The notes under the pieces are model-generated. The model saw only the letters and a program-made list of their open reading frames with translations. It searched no databases and was not told the DNA's origin. Below, piece after piece: positions 11,296 through 22,351 of a stretch of 64,000 nt of DNA. The translations under genes were made by a program, and so were the position numbers. The DNA lies in the NCBI GenBank assembly GCA_037976565.1, contig CP137669.1, positions 41,566,912 through 41,630,911 on the forward strand, read 5' to 3'. This stretch comes from Mesocentrotus franciscanus. Its lineage: Eukaryota > Echinodermata > Echinoidea > Camarodonta > Strongylocentrotidae. Each line of letters starts with the position of its first letter. The first letter of the stretch is position 1.

Positions 11296-11609
11296 GGCGT
11301 AGGACCCCTAGTTGATTAGCATAGTAGCGTACAGATGCTTAAGCAGTCACGCAAAACAAATACTTGCAAATTATTATTCAATAAAATCTGAGAATGTAAA
11401 CTATTATCTAGATCTATTAGAAATAAATCATTGTCAAAATCATTCCATAAATTGGGGTAAAAAAAAAATCCAACTTTATGAGCAACAGTGTAATTAAGTT
11501 CAGATGTATATACAAATAAAATATTAATTATGGATTTCGTAAAATAAACTTATACAAGTTAAGGAAATACTAGGTTACAGATGGAGTAGGTAAGTCTTAA
11601 TTAAGACGA
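11296..11609. other. No recognisable feature
   Basis: A+T-rich stretch between the SINE remnant and the LINE 3' end. Nothing is supported here. Confidence 0.4.
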
Positions 11610-12360
11610 TCTTTAAAGGTGGAGTATGTTGCAATAGAGCGAAGTGATGGGGGGAAGCTTATTCCATAATTTGGCTGCTGTATGCGATCGAAAAAGCATT
11701 TTCTCCCCATGCATGATGGGTACGGGGAATTTGCAGCAAATTATCACTTCCAGTTGGATTGTAGGGGTGTAGTGAGTCTTTAATATATTGTGGCGAAATT
11801 TCATGGAGGGCCCGATAAAGAAAAGTAACATAATTTGGAAGTGGACCCTTTTCTGGACAGGTAGCCAGTGAAGAGAGCGAAATATAGGCGTAATAGAGGA
11901 CATTCCTGGTGTGAAAGTAAGGAGTCTTGCACTGGAATGTTGGAGGGATTGCAGTCTATCTTGCTGCTGTTTGGTGAGTCAAAATAGAATAGAATTACAA
12001 AATTCTAAGCAAGATGAGATTAATGCATGGATTAATTGTTCACATGCTCGTCTAGTCAAAGATTTTCGTATGAACCCAAGGTTCCGCAGTTGATATCTCA
12101 CAGACTTTGATATAGTTTTACTAGATACATGTTCAATAAATGACATATTATTGTCAAATATATCTTTGCCACCTACTTGCAAACCTAAATGATAATGATT
12201 AGCTCTCAGTAAAGAATTCTTAGACCCCAAAATAATAATCTCAGTTTTATTTTCATTTATTTTAAGACCGTTGGAATCCATCCAGCCTTTCATGTCATGA
12301 ATACGGGCTTCTAAAGTTCTCCTAGCATCGGCAATTGCATCTGAGGAAGGATGTACTCAT
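11610..12360 (-). mobile_element. L2/Rex1-like LINE, ORF2 C-terminal part
   Basis: On the minus strand, 12350-11980 encodes the thumb (DARRTLEARIHDMKGWMDSN, then GLKINENKTEIIILGS) and the post-thumb helices. After a frame change, 11903-11613 gives ITPIFRSLHWLPVQKRV and AKLWNKLPP, the C-terminal pattern of L2/Rex1-type ORF2. The catalytic palm is missing. The fragment stops about 25 bp short of the TIR of the next element at 12387. Confidence 0.8.
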
Positions 12361-12884
12361 ATATTGCCCTCTACGTTGAAACTTTATGGTGGGTTCCCAC
12401 TGCCGATCAAACCAACCCGACCAAGCCCGATCAAGCTATTTTGGCCTGGTCGGGCTCGGTCGGCAAGGGCGATCGGGGTCGGTCTACCTTGATCGGTATC
12501 GATCTGGCTTCCTACACGACAATTTTTGGCATGTCAAAAAATATCGTGTAGGGGTCGAGAAGGCAAGCGATCGTACAGCGATCGTGTATTGGTCGAGTAG
12601 AGGTCGAGCTGATCGGGAATCGATCGTATAGAGGTCTAGTTTGGTCGGGGTGGATTTTTTCCGCCGCTCACTACCCGATCATCTCGATTTATACACAACT
12701 TCTACACGATTGGTTCCCGATCAACTCGATCAACAACTCAACCGCTTGACGATCGATACATGTCTGCCCTAAACAGTCACTCGACCGAACTCGCTCACTT
12801 CTCGACTGCTTCTCGATCACATCCCGAGCACTTCTCGACCGCACTCGATCTTTCCGATCGCAACTCAACTCAATAGGAATATAC

Positions 12885-15800
12885 AAAAGGAAATCCAGTA
12901 GCACTTGGGGGTGACTTCAATGTTATTAGAGACACGAATCTAGATTATTTTGGACAAGTATCAAAGAAGCAAACAAAATTTAGTAAAAAATTAGAAGAGT
13001 TCATGGATAGTTATAGATTACGTGATGTATGGAGAAGTAAAAATAAAGATAAAAAGCAATACACGTATACACAACGAAATCCTTTTATGCAAAGTCGCTT
13101 AGATTATTGGATCATATCAGAAAATTTAGAGCAAATAACATCTAAATGTGAAATTGTTCCCTTTATAGCCCCTGATCATTCAGCAGTTAATCTGGTAATC
13201 CATAATAGGTCATCGACAAAAAATGAAAATAAAAGATCTTATTGGGAGTTTAATAATAGTCTATTAAGTGACAAGGAATACGTTAAGAAGATGAGAGAAG
13301 AAATAAAGACTTTAAAAGAGAAACTGTCTGTTGAAATTAAAGATAAAAGAGTACTATGGGATTTCATGAAAATGGAAATACGGAAGTTTACAATTAAACT
13401 ATCAAGAAAAAGGGCGGAGGAAAGGAAAGACAAAAATCGGAAAATTGGAAAAAGAGATTAAAGACTTAGAAGAGGATTTATTGTCAATTGGCAATGAACA
13501 TCACAAAGATATTTTTGAAAAATTGAAAACTAAGAAACAACAACTAAGTTTAATCCACGATTACATCAATGAAGGTTTGAAAGTACGGTCAAGATCCTCA
13601 TGGTATGAATGTGGAGAAAAGAATACAGCATTCTTCAAACAGTTAATGGAATCAAATAGAAAAGAAGTATAATAAAGAAATTAAATGTAAATGTAAATAC
13701 CATTTCTAACGAAAAAGAAATTATTGAAGGAATAAAATCATTTTATGGGCAGCTATATAGCAAAATAAATTCTATACAAGATGACACTTTGGACTTCTTT
13801 CCTAATAACCTGCCAAAATTGAATAATATATCACGAGATTCATGTGAGGAAACGATCGTAGAAAGGGAATGCATAGAACTACTAAAAGATATGAAACTTA
13901 ACAAATCTCCAGGAAATGATGGTTTAAGTGCAGAATTTTATCAGAAATTTTGGCCAGTAATTGGAGATCTAGTTCTTGCATCTTTTAATGAAGCTCTTCA
14001 ACAAGGGGAATTATCAGGCTCTCAAAGGCAAGCAGTTATTATCTTGATACATAAAGATGGCAAAGATCCGGAGCTTATTAAGAATTACAGACCGATTTCG
14101 TTGCTAAACGTAGATTATAAAATCCTATCTAAGATACTTTCAAAGAGAATACAAGAAGTTTTACCTGAAATTGTTGGTTTTGATCAGTTGGGATATGTTA
14201 AGGATAGGAACTTTGGAGAAGCAATACGAATAATAGACGACATGATCGTTCATACTTCTTTTTACAGAGAACACGCTTTTTTGGAGGCCATTGATTTTGA
14301 AAAAGCATTTGATTCTGTTTCACATTTATTTTTATATAAGGTTTTACAATCATTTAATTTTGGACCAAGGTTTTGTAAGTGGGTTAATATTTTTGTATAC
14401 TAAAGCAAAAAGTTGTGTTATAAATGGATATACATCAACAAGTTATTTCAAGGTTGAAAGAGGAGTAAGGCAGGGAGATCCCCTCTCTCCATATTTAGTT
14501 GTTCTGTGTATTGAAATTTTAGCTCATATGATAAGAAATAATCATCAGATAAAAGGAATCAGTTTTGGAAATACAGAAATAAAGCAAGTTCTGTACGCAG
14601 ACGATATAACGCTTTTCATTAAAGATTCGAATTCATTTAAGGAAATTAATCATATTTTTGAATGTTTTTATAAAATATCAGGCTCAAAGTTAAACAAGGA
14701 CAAGACATTCATTTTGCCCTTAGGTCCACAATTATCCACTCATACATTTCCGTTTGGGAAGCAAGTAGACATTGTTAAAATACTAGGAATTTATTTTTCA
14801 ATACACGAAGATATCAAAGAACAAATGAATTATAAAGAAATATTGAGCAAGATTTAAAAAACGTTTTACGTGGTGGAAGCAGCGTGATTTAACATTAATG
14901 GGGAAAATTCAATTAATGAAAGCATATGGCTATTCTAAATTTATATATTTATCATCATTGATGCCGGTTCCAGAATGGGTGTATAGCGAAATTGAAGAAA
15001 TATGGTTTGATTTTTTTTTGTGAAGAAGTAAAGGCAAAATTAAAAAGAGCATCATGTTTTTAGACTATCCGCATGGTGGGCTGAAAATGATGAATTTCCG
15101 ACTGTTTGTAAAGGCACAGAGAATAATGTGGATAAAAAAGGCTTGTAACAGGAACTCAAGCTATCAACTGGAAACATTACTTTAAATATTTAATGAGACC
15201 AATGGGCGGGAATTTAATATTTTATTGCAACTATTGGAGAGATACAGTGAAACTCATGTTACCTTCTTTTTATCAGAATCTTCTGAAGGCATGGATAGAT
15301 ATGAAAGAATATGTTAAAACAGAAGAGAGATACAGAGGGAATGAAATATTGTATAATAATAATTTTATTCAACTACAAGGTCAAACTTTATTTGAGGAAA
15401 ATTTGTTTAAAAAAAATATATATCGACTTCATCACATATGCGATGAACAAGGGTTATTAAAAAAGGATGCATATTTTATTGCCATTGGTTTAAGTAAGGA
15501 AGAAATTACAAAAGTTAACAAAATCTATTCAATAATTTCTCACGAATGGAAACAGAATGTTCAGCCTGCAAGAAAGTCCATCCACTGTGGCCTTAGTTTA
15601 GAATTAATATTTGCAAAGAAGGTTTTTAAATTTGAAGAAATAACTGCAGAGATGGTGTATAAAAGTCAAATCAAGAAGAATGCAGAAATCAGCTCAGCAT
15701 TTCATAACTTAATGGAACTTTATAATATTACAACTAAAGAAGTGGAAAAGATTTTTGTTCAATCAAAGTTGTGCACATTAAACAGTAAACTGAGAGAATT

Positions 15801-16855
15801 TCAGTTTAAACGTTTGCATAGAATAGTTTATACAAACCATCATTTGCATAGCTTTAAATTTCGTACAAACGGTTTGTGTTTGTATTGCAATATTTTGGAG
15901 GAAACCTATCAACATGTATATTTTTAATGTAATATAATAAAAAGATTCTGGGAAAAATGTGCTGATAAACTTAATTTACCAATTCAAAGAAACTGTCGTG
16001 GAAAGAAATTCATATTGGAATAAATGGGAGTAATATGAAATCGGAGCAATTACTAAACCACATTCTGATTTTGATTAAATTGATGATTTTTAATAGTAGA
16101 GAGAAGGGGAAGCCTCCAAATGTAGATAAAGTAAAATATAGAATTCTCGAAAATAGGAAAAAAAACTTGCAATGGAAAGGGATACTCTTTCAATTCACTT
16201 TTAAAAAATGGGAGACCTTGGAAAGTTTTGTGTAATATAAATTAACTTTAAAAAAAGCAACTTCCCAACCCTCTATCCCAGCAGTATTTCTTTGCTTTGT
16301 GTTTATATCTGTTTTTTTTGTTTTTGTTTTTGTTTTTTTTTTTTGGGGTTGGTTGTTTTTTGGTTGTTTTTTATCTGTATCTCTCTCTTTGGGGGAGTTT
16401 CTCTCTTTTCAGAGGTAGTACTTTTTAAACAATATTTTGACAGACTGTAATATTTCATGTACAAGCATTTATTTTTATTTTTTTAATTCAACAGATATTC
16501 GTTTTTTTTTCAAAGAAGCACAAAATGAACATGAAATGACCACGGAGATGTGACTAATTTATTTTATCATTATTATTATTACTATTATTGTTATAAACGA
16601 ATAAGGAAATGCATGAAAGAGTTGTTTTGTTTAGCAATTGATGTTCAGAATAATACTTTTGAATTGTATTTTGATTATGCTGAGTTGTATTTTGATTGTT
16701 CTGAGTATGATGTAAATTTCATGATTTCGGTTATATGTATTGCCTCTGGTATTGAGAAAATAAGACACCTTATAAAATTGGTAGTAACATGTGACTGCGA
16801 CACGTGCAGCTCTTGACAGTCTGTTTGAAAAGGCAAATAAAATTAATGTTTTAAG
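12885..16855 (+). mobile_element. L1/Tx1-clade LINE inside the TA element
   Basis: 5'-truncated non-LTR retrotransposon. The coding part (separate entry) ends near 16235. It is followed by a T/G-rich 3' region with long T-runs at 16308-16345 and a possible polyadenylation signal AATAAA near 16836. Its 5' end abuts the CGATC-rich arm of the surrounding DNA element. It lacks ORF1 and the first part of the endonuclease. Confidence 0.85.
12897..16235 (+). pseudogene. L1/Tx1-type ORF2 (endonuclease-reverse transcriptase), broken
   Basis: Domains in order: endonuclease C-half (LGGDFNVI at 12905, SRLDYWIIS, APDHSAV near 13170); a lysine-rich linker starting YWEFNNSLL (13240-13780); and reverse transcriptase with SPGNDGLSAEFYQKFW (13906), NYRPISLLNVDYKILSK (14080), AIDFEKAFDSV (14290), GVRQGDPLSP (14463) and the catalytic YADD (14594-14605). 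The C-terminal domain has RDLTLMGKIQLMKAYG (14885) and a CxxC...H knuckle (LCLYCNILEETYQHVYF, to 15925). Breaks: frameshifts near 13435 and 14390, stops near 13670, 14855 and 15928, and further breaks around 15000-15190. The C-terminal domain places it near L1/Tx1 rather than CR1. Confidence 0.88.
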
Positions 16856-17540
16856 TATCATGTGCAATACAGTACTTTGGCAAATGGCACTGGGTCTGCA
16901 GGGGGAAGTTTAAAGAAATGTGGAATGCATTGACTTCGAAATATTAAGCCTTTTAGCCTTCTTGGGTGTCTGAGATTAACCGAACGCTGATCAAAAATGA
17001 GTACTGTACCATCAGCTGACGATAATATTTTGTGCAACCACTCAATTCACGAGTCATCTTGGATCCCTGTTCGAACAGGTCGATCTGCTCGGGCCGAGAT
17101 TGTGTAGAGATCGTGTGTACGTCTAGGTGGTCTAGTAGGGATCGCGTTGGGATTGTATGTAGATCGGAATGATCGAGAAGAGATCGAAGTTGTGGTCGAC
17201 TATAGGTCGTGCAGGAGTCGTGAATGGTCGAATGTGGGTCGTGAATGGTCGAATAGCGGTCGGGAAGAGCTTGTGTTTAGGCATGTGGTCGGGATTGGTC
17301 GGGGAAAAATGGGTGATCGGGCTTGATTGGGCTTGGTCGGGTTGGTTTGATCGGCAGTGGGAACCCACCATATTCACTTCTCATTTCAAAATTACTGGTC
17401 CATTTGCTCTAAAATTTGTTGGGAGTTGTTATTAGGGTCTATGTCATTTCTAGAAAACAAATCAACCACATGATGTACAAATGAATCTAAATAAATTGAT
17501 TTGCCGAGTTGCTTCTTTTTATCAAATGTACGCGTACAAT

Positions 17541-17872
17541 ACTAGGACATACTGTGCGGATATCAACCGCACGGATCGTCCCTCGGACGATCCGTGCGGG
17601 TCACGGACGATCTGTGCGAGCTGAAAACCCGCATATTATGTCTGACGGACAAACGAAACTGGTAGGACAAACGGCGCGGTCACACCGGCGGTCAATTAAT
17701 TCGATCAATAATTGGAACAATAACGCACAAGGCCTATTGGCCGACGCACACGGTGCTCGACCATGCAATCAGCAGGCCGCTGGTTCGGCCGCTGGTTCGG
17801 CTGATGCACAAGGCCTATTTGCCGACGCACACAGTGCTCGACCAATCAGCAGGCCGCTGGTTCGGCTCACCT
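17541..17872. repeat. Hairpin and ~85-bp-spaced direct repeat
   Basis: A perfect 15-bp inverted repeat (CCGCACGGATCGTCC, 3-base loop) spans 17567-17599. Then GCACAAGGCCTATT...GCCGACGCACAC, GTGCTCGACCA and CAATCAGCAGGCCGCTGGTT occur twice (from 17726 and from 17811). It lies immediately upstream of the truncated RTE element. Confidence 0.7.
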
Positions 17873-18685
17873 GCTGGGGGGAAACAACAGAGGATGACAA
17901 AAATGCAAAAGGAATTGGATTTATAATCCATACCAAATTTAAGGACTATGTGAAAGAAGTTAAAAGCTATTCAAACAGGGTAGCTGCCATGAAAATACAA
18001 TAAATTGACGGGAAAGGATGAAGTGTGAATCATACAAGTTTATTCACCCACAAGTGATTATGATGATATAATAGTGGAGGAATTATATGAAGATATCAAT
18101 AAGGCCATTATAGGCAATTCGGGTACTTATACAGTTCTTATGGGTGACTTCAATGCAAAAATTGGACAATGTGAAAAAGGGGACGAAAATATCATGGGAG
18201 CATTTAGTTACGGAGAAAGAAACAGGAGAGGTGAAAGGATGATAGAATTTGCAATTCAACATAAAGTTTTATATACCTCACTTAAGAAATCCAGCCATCT
18301 GATTGGTCGAATTTGCTGTCGTGGTTTTAACCATTCCCGTAAATAAACGAAAAATGCCAAACCCATGTAATAGTTCTAGGGTAAAATCCCGGCAAAATTC
18401 CAGTTACCGGGAAAATAGTTCAGTCTTGCTGCGATCCCCATTGGTTTACGTGTTAAAAACTGGTTTGTGCGAGCGCGGACACCTTACATTTGTGCGATAA
18501 TTTAGTCGCTACATTTTAGGTTTTTTAATTGCTTGAAAATTTCAGTCATTTTGCTAGCAAAGATTAACAGACAGTGTCTCAGATTTTTTTCTGTGATGTT
18601 TTAACCAATCTTTACTCAATAAAAGGCTAAGGTAAGAATTCTTGGTAGATTATTGTGATAATTCGTACGATAGCGACTGCTTTAA

Positions 18686-19412
18686 AGGGCAAGTCCACTC
18701 CAAAAATAACTTACTTTCAATAAAAGCAGAAAAATCAGACAAACCAATCAAAAAAAGTTTGAGCAAAACTAATAAGAAAGTTATGAATTTTTGAAAAAGT
18801 ATGTAAAACTATGGAACAATGAGATTCACACAACAAATTGCCAAGATGGTTATCAGTTTGTGACGTCATGTCCTCACAACTTATCAATTGCTTTCCCCCA
18901 AAACTTGATTTCCCCGCCTAATTTGCCCAGGTTATATGATTTCTATCAATATTGCGTGCATGACATTTCCCAAAAACTTTTATGAATTTTGAAGAATTGA
19001 TACTATTTTCTGAATATTGTATTTCATAATTATTGATTTTTATATAAATAGTTTTTTAAAATTCAATTTTCATGATTTAACTGGATAAAAATGACTCTTT
19101 ATTTGTGCATCCACACAAAAACATATTACTAACACTCTAACTTGGATGCTGGTGTGAAGAAATAAGATTCTTAGGGTGAAAATAGGAAATTTATATTATC
19201 AATATAAAAAAAATAATTAGTGAATAGTGAGGACCATACGTCACAGACTCATGAGTGAGTTGCCAATTTGTGTAGTGATTTTCAAAGTTTTTCATGTCAT
19301 TAAAAATTCATAACTTTCTTATTAGTTATCCGATTTTGCTCAACTTTTTTTTGATTTGTCTGATTTTTCTGGTTCTATTGAAAGTAAATTATTTTTGGAG
19401 TGGACTTGGGCT
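18686..19412 (+). mobile_element. TTAA-site MITE, copy 1 (727 bp)
   Basis: TIRs of over 100 bp start AGGGCAAGTCCACTCCAAAA and are mirrored by ...GGAGTGGACTTGGGCT. The element is flanked by TTAA at 18682-18685 and 19413-19416. The neighbouring palindrome at 19779 carries the same flank without the MITE (GACTGCTTTAATATTCGAG), an empty site that confirms the TTAA duplication. TTAA targeting is typical of piggyBac-type transposases. No ORF. Confidence 0.82.
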
Positions 19413-19764
19413 TTAATACTCGAAGACTGGCTGTTTTTTATACGCTCGCGAGAAAGTTGAATCCCCTGCCATCACCCCGAGGCGCGCCTGGGTGGGCGGC
19501 GCGCCGAGCCGATTTGTGTTAGCCATGCCCATGTTTCCAGTCAGCAGGTGCAAGCCTCTACATTTAACTTTAACAACTGCACAGTAAACATCTTGAACAA
19601 ATAGGCTTGCAGTCAGAGTTACAGAGTTTTATGGAGTTATTTTCTACGGAGTTACGGAGTTTTTACGGAGTTCTACTGTTACTGTTATTCAACGAGTTAT
19701 TCAACTATTTATTTCTGCTCTTCCTGTTCTAACAGTTGATTGGTAAGTTGACTTTTTTCGGCAT

Positions 19765-19945
19765 ATAAAAGTATTAATGACTGCTTTAATATTCGAGAAA
19801 TAGTTGTTTTTATACGCTCTCGGGAAAGTTACAATTGGGCTATTGCCCTCGGCACGCCTCGGGCAATAGCACAATCGTAACCTTCCCTTGAGCGTATAAA
19901 AACAACTATTTCTCTGAAAGCAGTCATTAATACTATAAAAGTGAC
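19765..19945. repeat. Palindrome, ~65-bp arms
   Basis: TATTAATGACTGCTTT ... AGTTGTTTTTATACGCTC pairs with the mirrored GAGCGTATAAAAACAACT ... AAAGCAGTCATTAATA. The loop (about 19828-19872) is G+C-rich and itself contains GGGCTATTGCCC...GGGCAATAGC. A diverged single arm is present beside MITE copy 1 (19417-19465). Confidence 0.8.
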
Positions 19946-19960
19946 CAATACATACTTTAA

Positions 19961-20698
19961 AGGGCAAGTCCACTCCAAAAAAAAACTCAGACAAACCAAT
20001 CAAAAAAAGTTTGAGCAAAATCGGATAACTAATAAGAAAGTTATGAATTTTTAATGACATGAAAAACTTTGAAAATCACTAGACAAATTGGCAACTCACT
20101 CATGAGTCTGTGACGTCATGTCCTCACTATCCACTAATTATTTTCTTTATATTGATAATATAAATTTCCTATTTCCCCCCTAAGAATCTTATTTCTTCAC
20201 ACCAGCATCCAAGTTAGATTATAGTAATATGTTTTTGTGCGGATGCACTAATATAGAGTAATTTTTTTTCCAGTTAAATCATGAAAAATGTGAATTTTGA
20301 TAAACTATTTATATAAAAATCAATAATTATTCAGAAAAATATTCAGAAAATAGTATCAATTCTTCAAAGTTCATAAAAGATTTTGTGAAATGTCATGCAC
20401 GCAATATGATACAAATCATATAACCTGGGCAAAGGCATGGGGATATCAAGTTTTGGGGGATAAAAAGGGAAATTAATGGGATTAAACTATAAAGCAATTG
20501 ATAATTAGTGAGGACATGACGTCACAAACTGATAACCAAATTGGCAATTTGTGTAGTGATTTCCATTGTTCAATAGTTTTACATACTTTTTCAAAAATTC
20601 ATAACTTTCTTATTAGTTATCCGATTTTGCTCAAATTTTTTTTGATTGGTTTGTCTGATTCTACTGAAACTTAGTTATTTTTGGAGTGGACTTGTACT
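19961..20698 (-). mobile_element. TTAA-site MITE, copy 2 (738 bp), opposite orientation
   Basis: Same family as 18686-19412 but inverted: internal landmarks such as CACACCAGCATCCAAGTTAG appear as their complement in the other copy. It is flanked by TTAA at 19957-19960 and 20699-20702. The two copies could pair into a very large hairpin. Confidence 0.82.
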
Positions 20699-21253
20699 TT
20701 AAAGCCCCTCTGTACTAGTTTGGCCAGGAGGGATTAGAGAGATTAGCGTGGTCACTGACAGGTGGTTATCTCATCAACTCAGCTCTCAATTAACATAAGA
20801 AAAAGAGGATCATGGGGGACCAACAGGCACCGCTTAGGCATCTTTTTCTATATAGAGGGAGCAAGTAGCTACAAGTAGTACAGTGGGACTTAAAGAAACA
20901 CAAGAGTCGTTACTGGACCTGGGAGAGTCCAAATGGAGTTACTAAAAATCAGATAGATTTCTTTCTTAGTAACCAGCGAGGGATAGTCAAGAACTGTGAA
21001 GTCATCACCAATGTAGATATTGCAAGTGATCACAGAATGGTCAGAGTCACAGATTCATTCCAAATAAAAGGAAGACACGGATTAACATCTTGAAGCTGAA
21101 GGAAAAGATAGATGAATTCCAACTAAATCTTCACAACCGCTTTGATGGATCAGAGTTGGAGGATATGGATATTGATGAGCGATGCGATATGATGACATCA
21201 GCAATGCTAGAAGAAGCCAAATCTGTAACCCCAACGGAGAAAAGAAAGATAGT

Positions 21254-22351
21254 GTCATGAAATGACATGATTGATCTAACATGATATGTTTTAACTGTAA
21301 TTTGTTATGACTGTTATTTGTTTAAGCGACTGGTCTAGAAACTACATGGTAGCAACATTGAAAAAATCGCACATTTGACATTATACACAGCAGTTTACTA
21401 ATCGTCCGAGTTTGTTTGTAGCAGTTTTTTGCTCGGTATGACTTCCAGATTTCATTTTAACTCCTAAAGTTTCACCTCATACTTGAAGGTACGTTTCTGG
21501 AATAATTTTTCATTATGTTTTAAATAGCATCTAAGATAAGTAGCAGTTATTTTATAGTTTGCATGGCAATTTATCGATTCGAGTGCATTCATTCATGCAC
21601 ATAGATTTTATGTTGATTGTCAAGTTTTTGATGTTGAAAGTAAAAGTGCCTTTGTTTAGCTTGAAAAGGAAAGTGATTAGCCTGAAATTATTATTTGGTT
21701 GATGTAGAATATGTGCAAGAGTCACAGTTGAAAGGCAGATTTATGTAAATTGTGTAAACGATGTGGAACAAGGAACGTTCCTGCGGGAACTATATTTTTT
21801 ACTTTTACTTGGATTTCTTTAGAAAACGCTCTACGCACAATGTCGGTGGCGGAGTGATATTTCAACCAAATTTCTGTGTGATAAGGCACACGCTTAGGTT
21901 TAAAGTTAGGCGTTTCATATGGAAATAGTGTTATGCAATCATGATCAGGCCACATGCATGTTTTATATGTTTCATATTTTTAAAAATTACGTTTTGGATT
22001 CTTGTTGAAGAAAAACATTAATTTCAAAACACACTTTGTGAAATACCAGCATGATATATTTAGAGAAAACTTTTAATTATTTCTTATTCATCACAACTAA
22101 TGTGAAAATTGTTTAACAGGGTTTGAACTACAATGTAACATTCCGTGTGTGGATACATTAATCTTATGAATATTTTTTCTTGTCTGTTTGGTTTACAGGG
22201 TAACCAACACAGTTGTTGAATTTTATTCCTTTAACTACGTTTGTACACCACAAGAGATTAAAGAAGGCATCAAGAATCAAGTTACACGCCCGAGCTATTC
22301 TCTTTATTGCAACAACGTGTAAAGTACACGGAAGTCTATTGAGTCCATCAC
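21254..22351. mobile_element. ~1.1-kb unclassified insertion in the RTE linker
   Basis: It interrupts RTE coding sequence between TPTEKRKIV and IVRSEEDKE. A 7-bp direct repeat AGATAGT borders it (21247-21253 and 22352-22358). The interior is A+T-rich with no recognised TIR, ORF or repeat. The ends start GTGTCATG and finish CCATCAC. Confidence 0.6.

Larger units (their letters stand above)
12387..17370. mobile_element. DNA element with ~49-bp TIRs and TA target duplication
   Basis: The left end TGGTGGGTTCCCACTGCCGA (12387) is repeated in inverse at 17370. The two TIRs agree over about 49 bases with one mismatch. The element is flanked by TA on both sides (12385-12386 and 17371-17372). Inside each TIR the sequence stays rich in CGATC/GGTCG words (12436-12880 and 17045-17320), which diverge between the two ends. 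A hairpin (CCTACACGA ... TCGTGTAGG) sits at 12509-12551. No transposase is visible, so it is non-autonomous. The TA duplication suggests a Tc1/mariner-like or other TA-targeting enzyme. An L1/Tx1-type LINE fills the middle. Confidence 0.8.
18290..20887. mobile_element. 2.6-kb composite insertion in the RTE endonuclease
   Basis: It interrupts the endonuclease between the GDFNAKIG half and the RYWTWESP half. The borders carry a near-duplicate of the target: ACTTAAGAAA at 18280-18289 and ACTTAAAGAAA at 20888-20898. Inside are unclassified DNA (18290-18680), one TTAA MITE, a palindrome-bearing segment (19417-19956), a second inverted TTAA MITE, and 20703-20887 with no recognised content. There is no coding sequence inside. 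Confidence 0.65.

Noticed and set aside
13239..13433. Minus-strand frame opposite the L1/Tx1 linker
   Set aside because: Shadow of the real plus-strand LINE coding sequence.
17509..18003. 164-codon frame as a novel host gene
   Set aside because: The first two thirds cross a G+C-rich repeated block, and the end is RTE endonuclease; the frame is a chance fusion.
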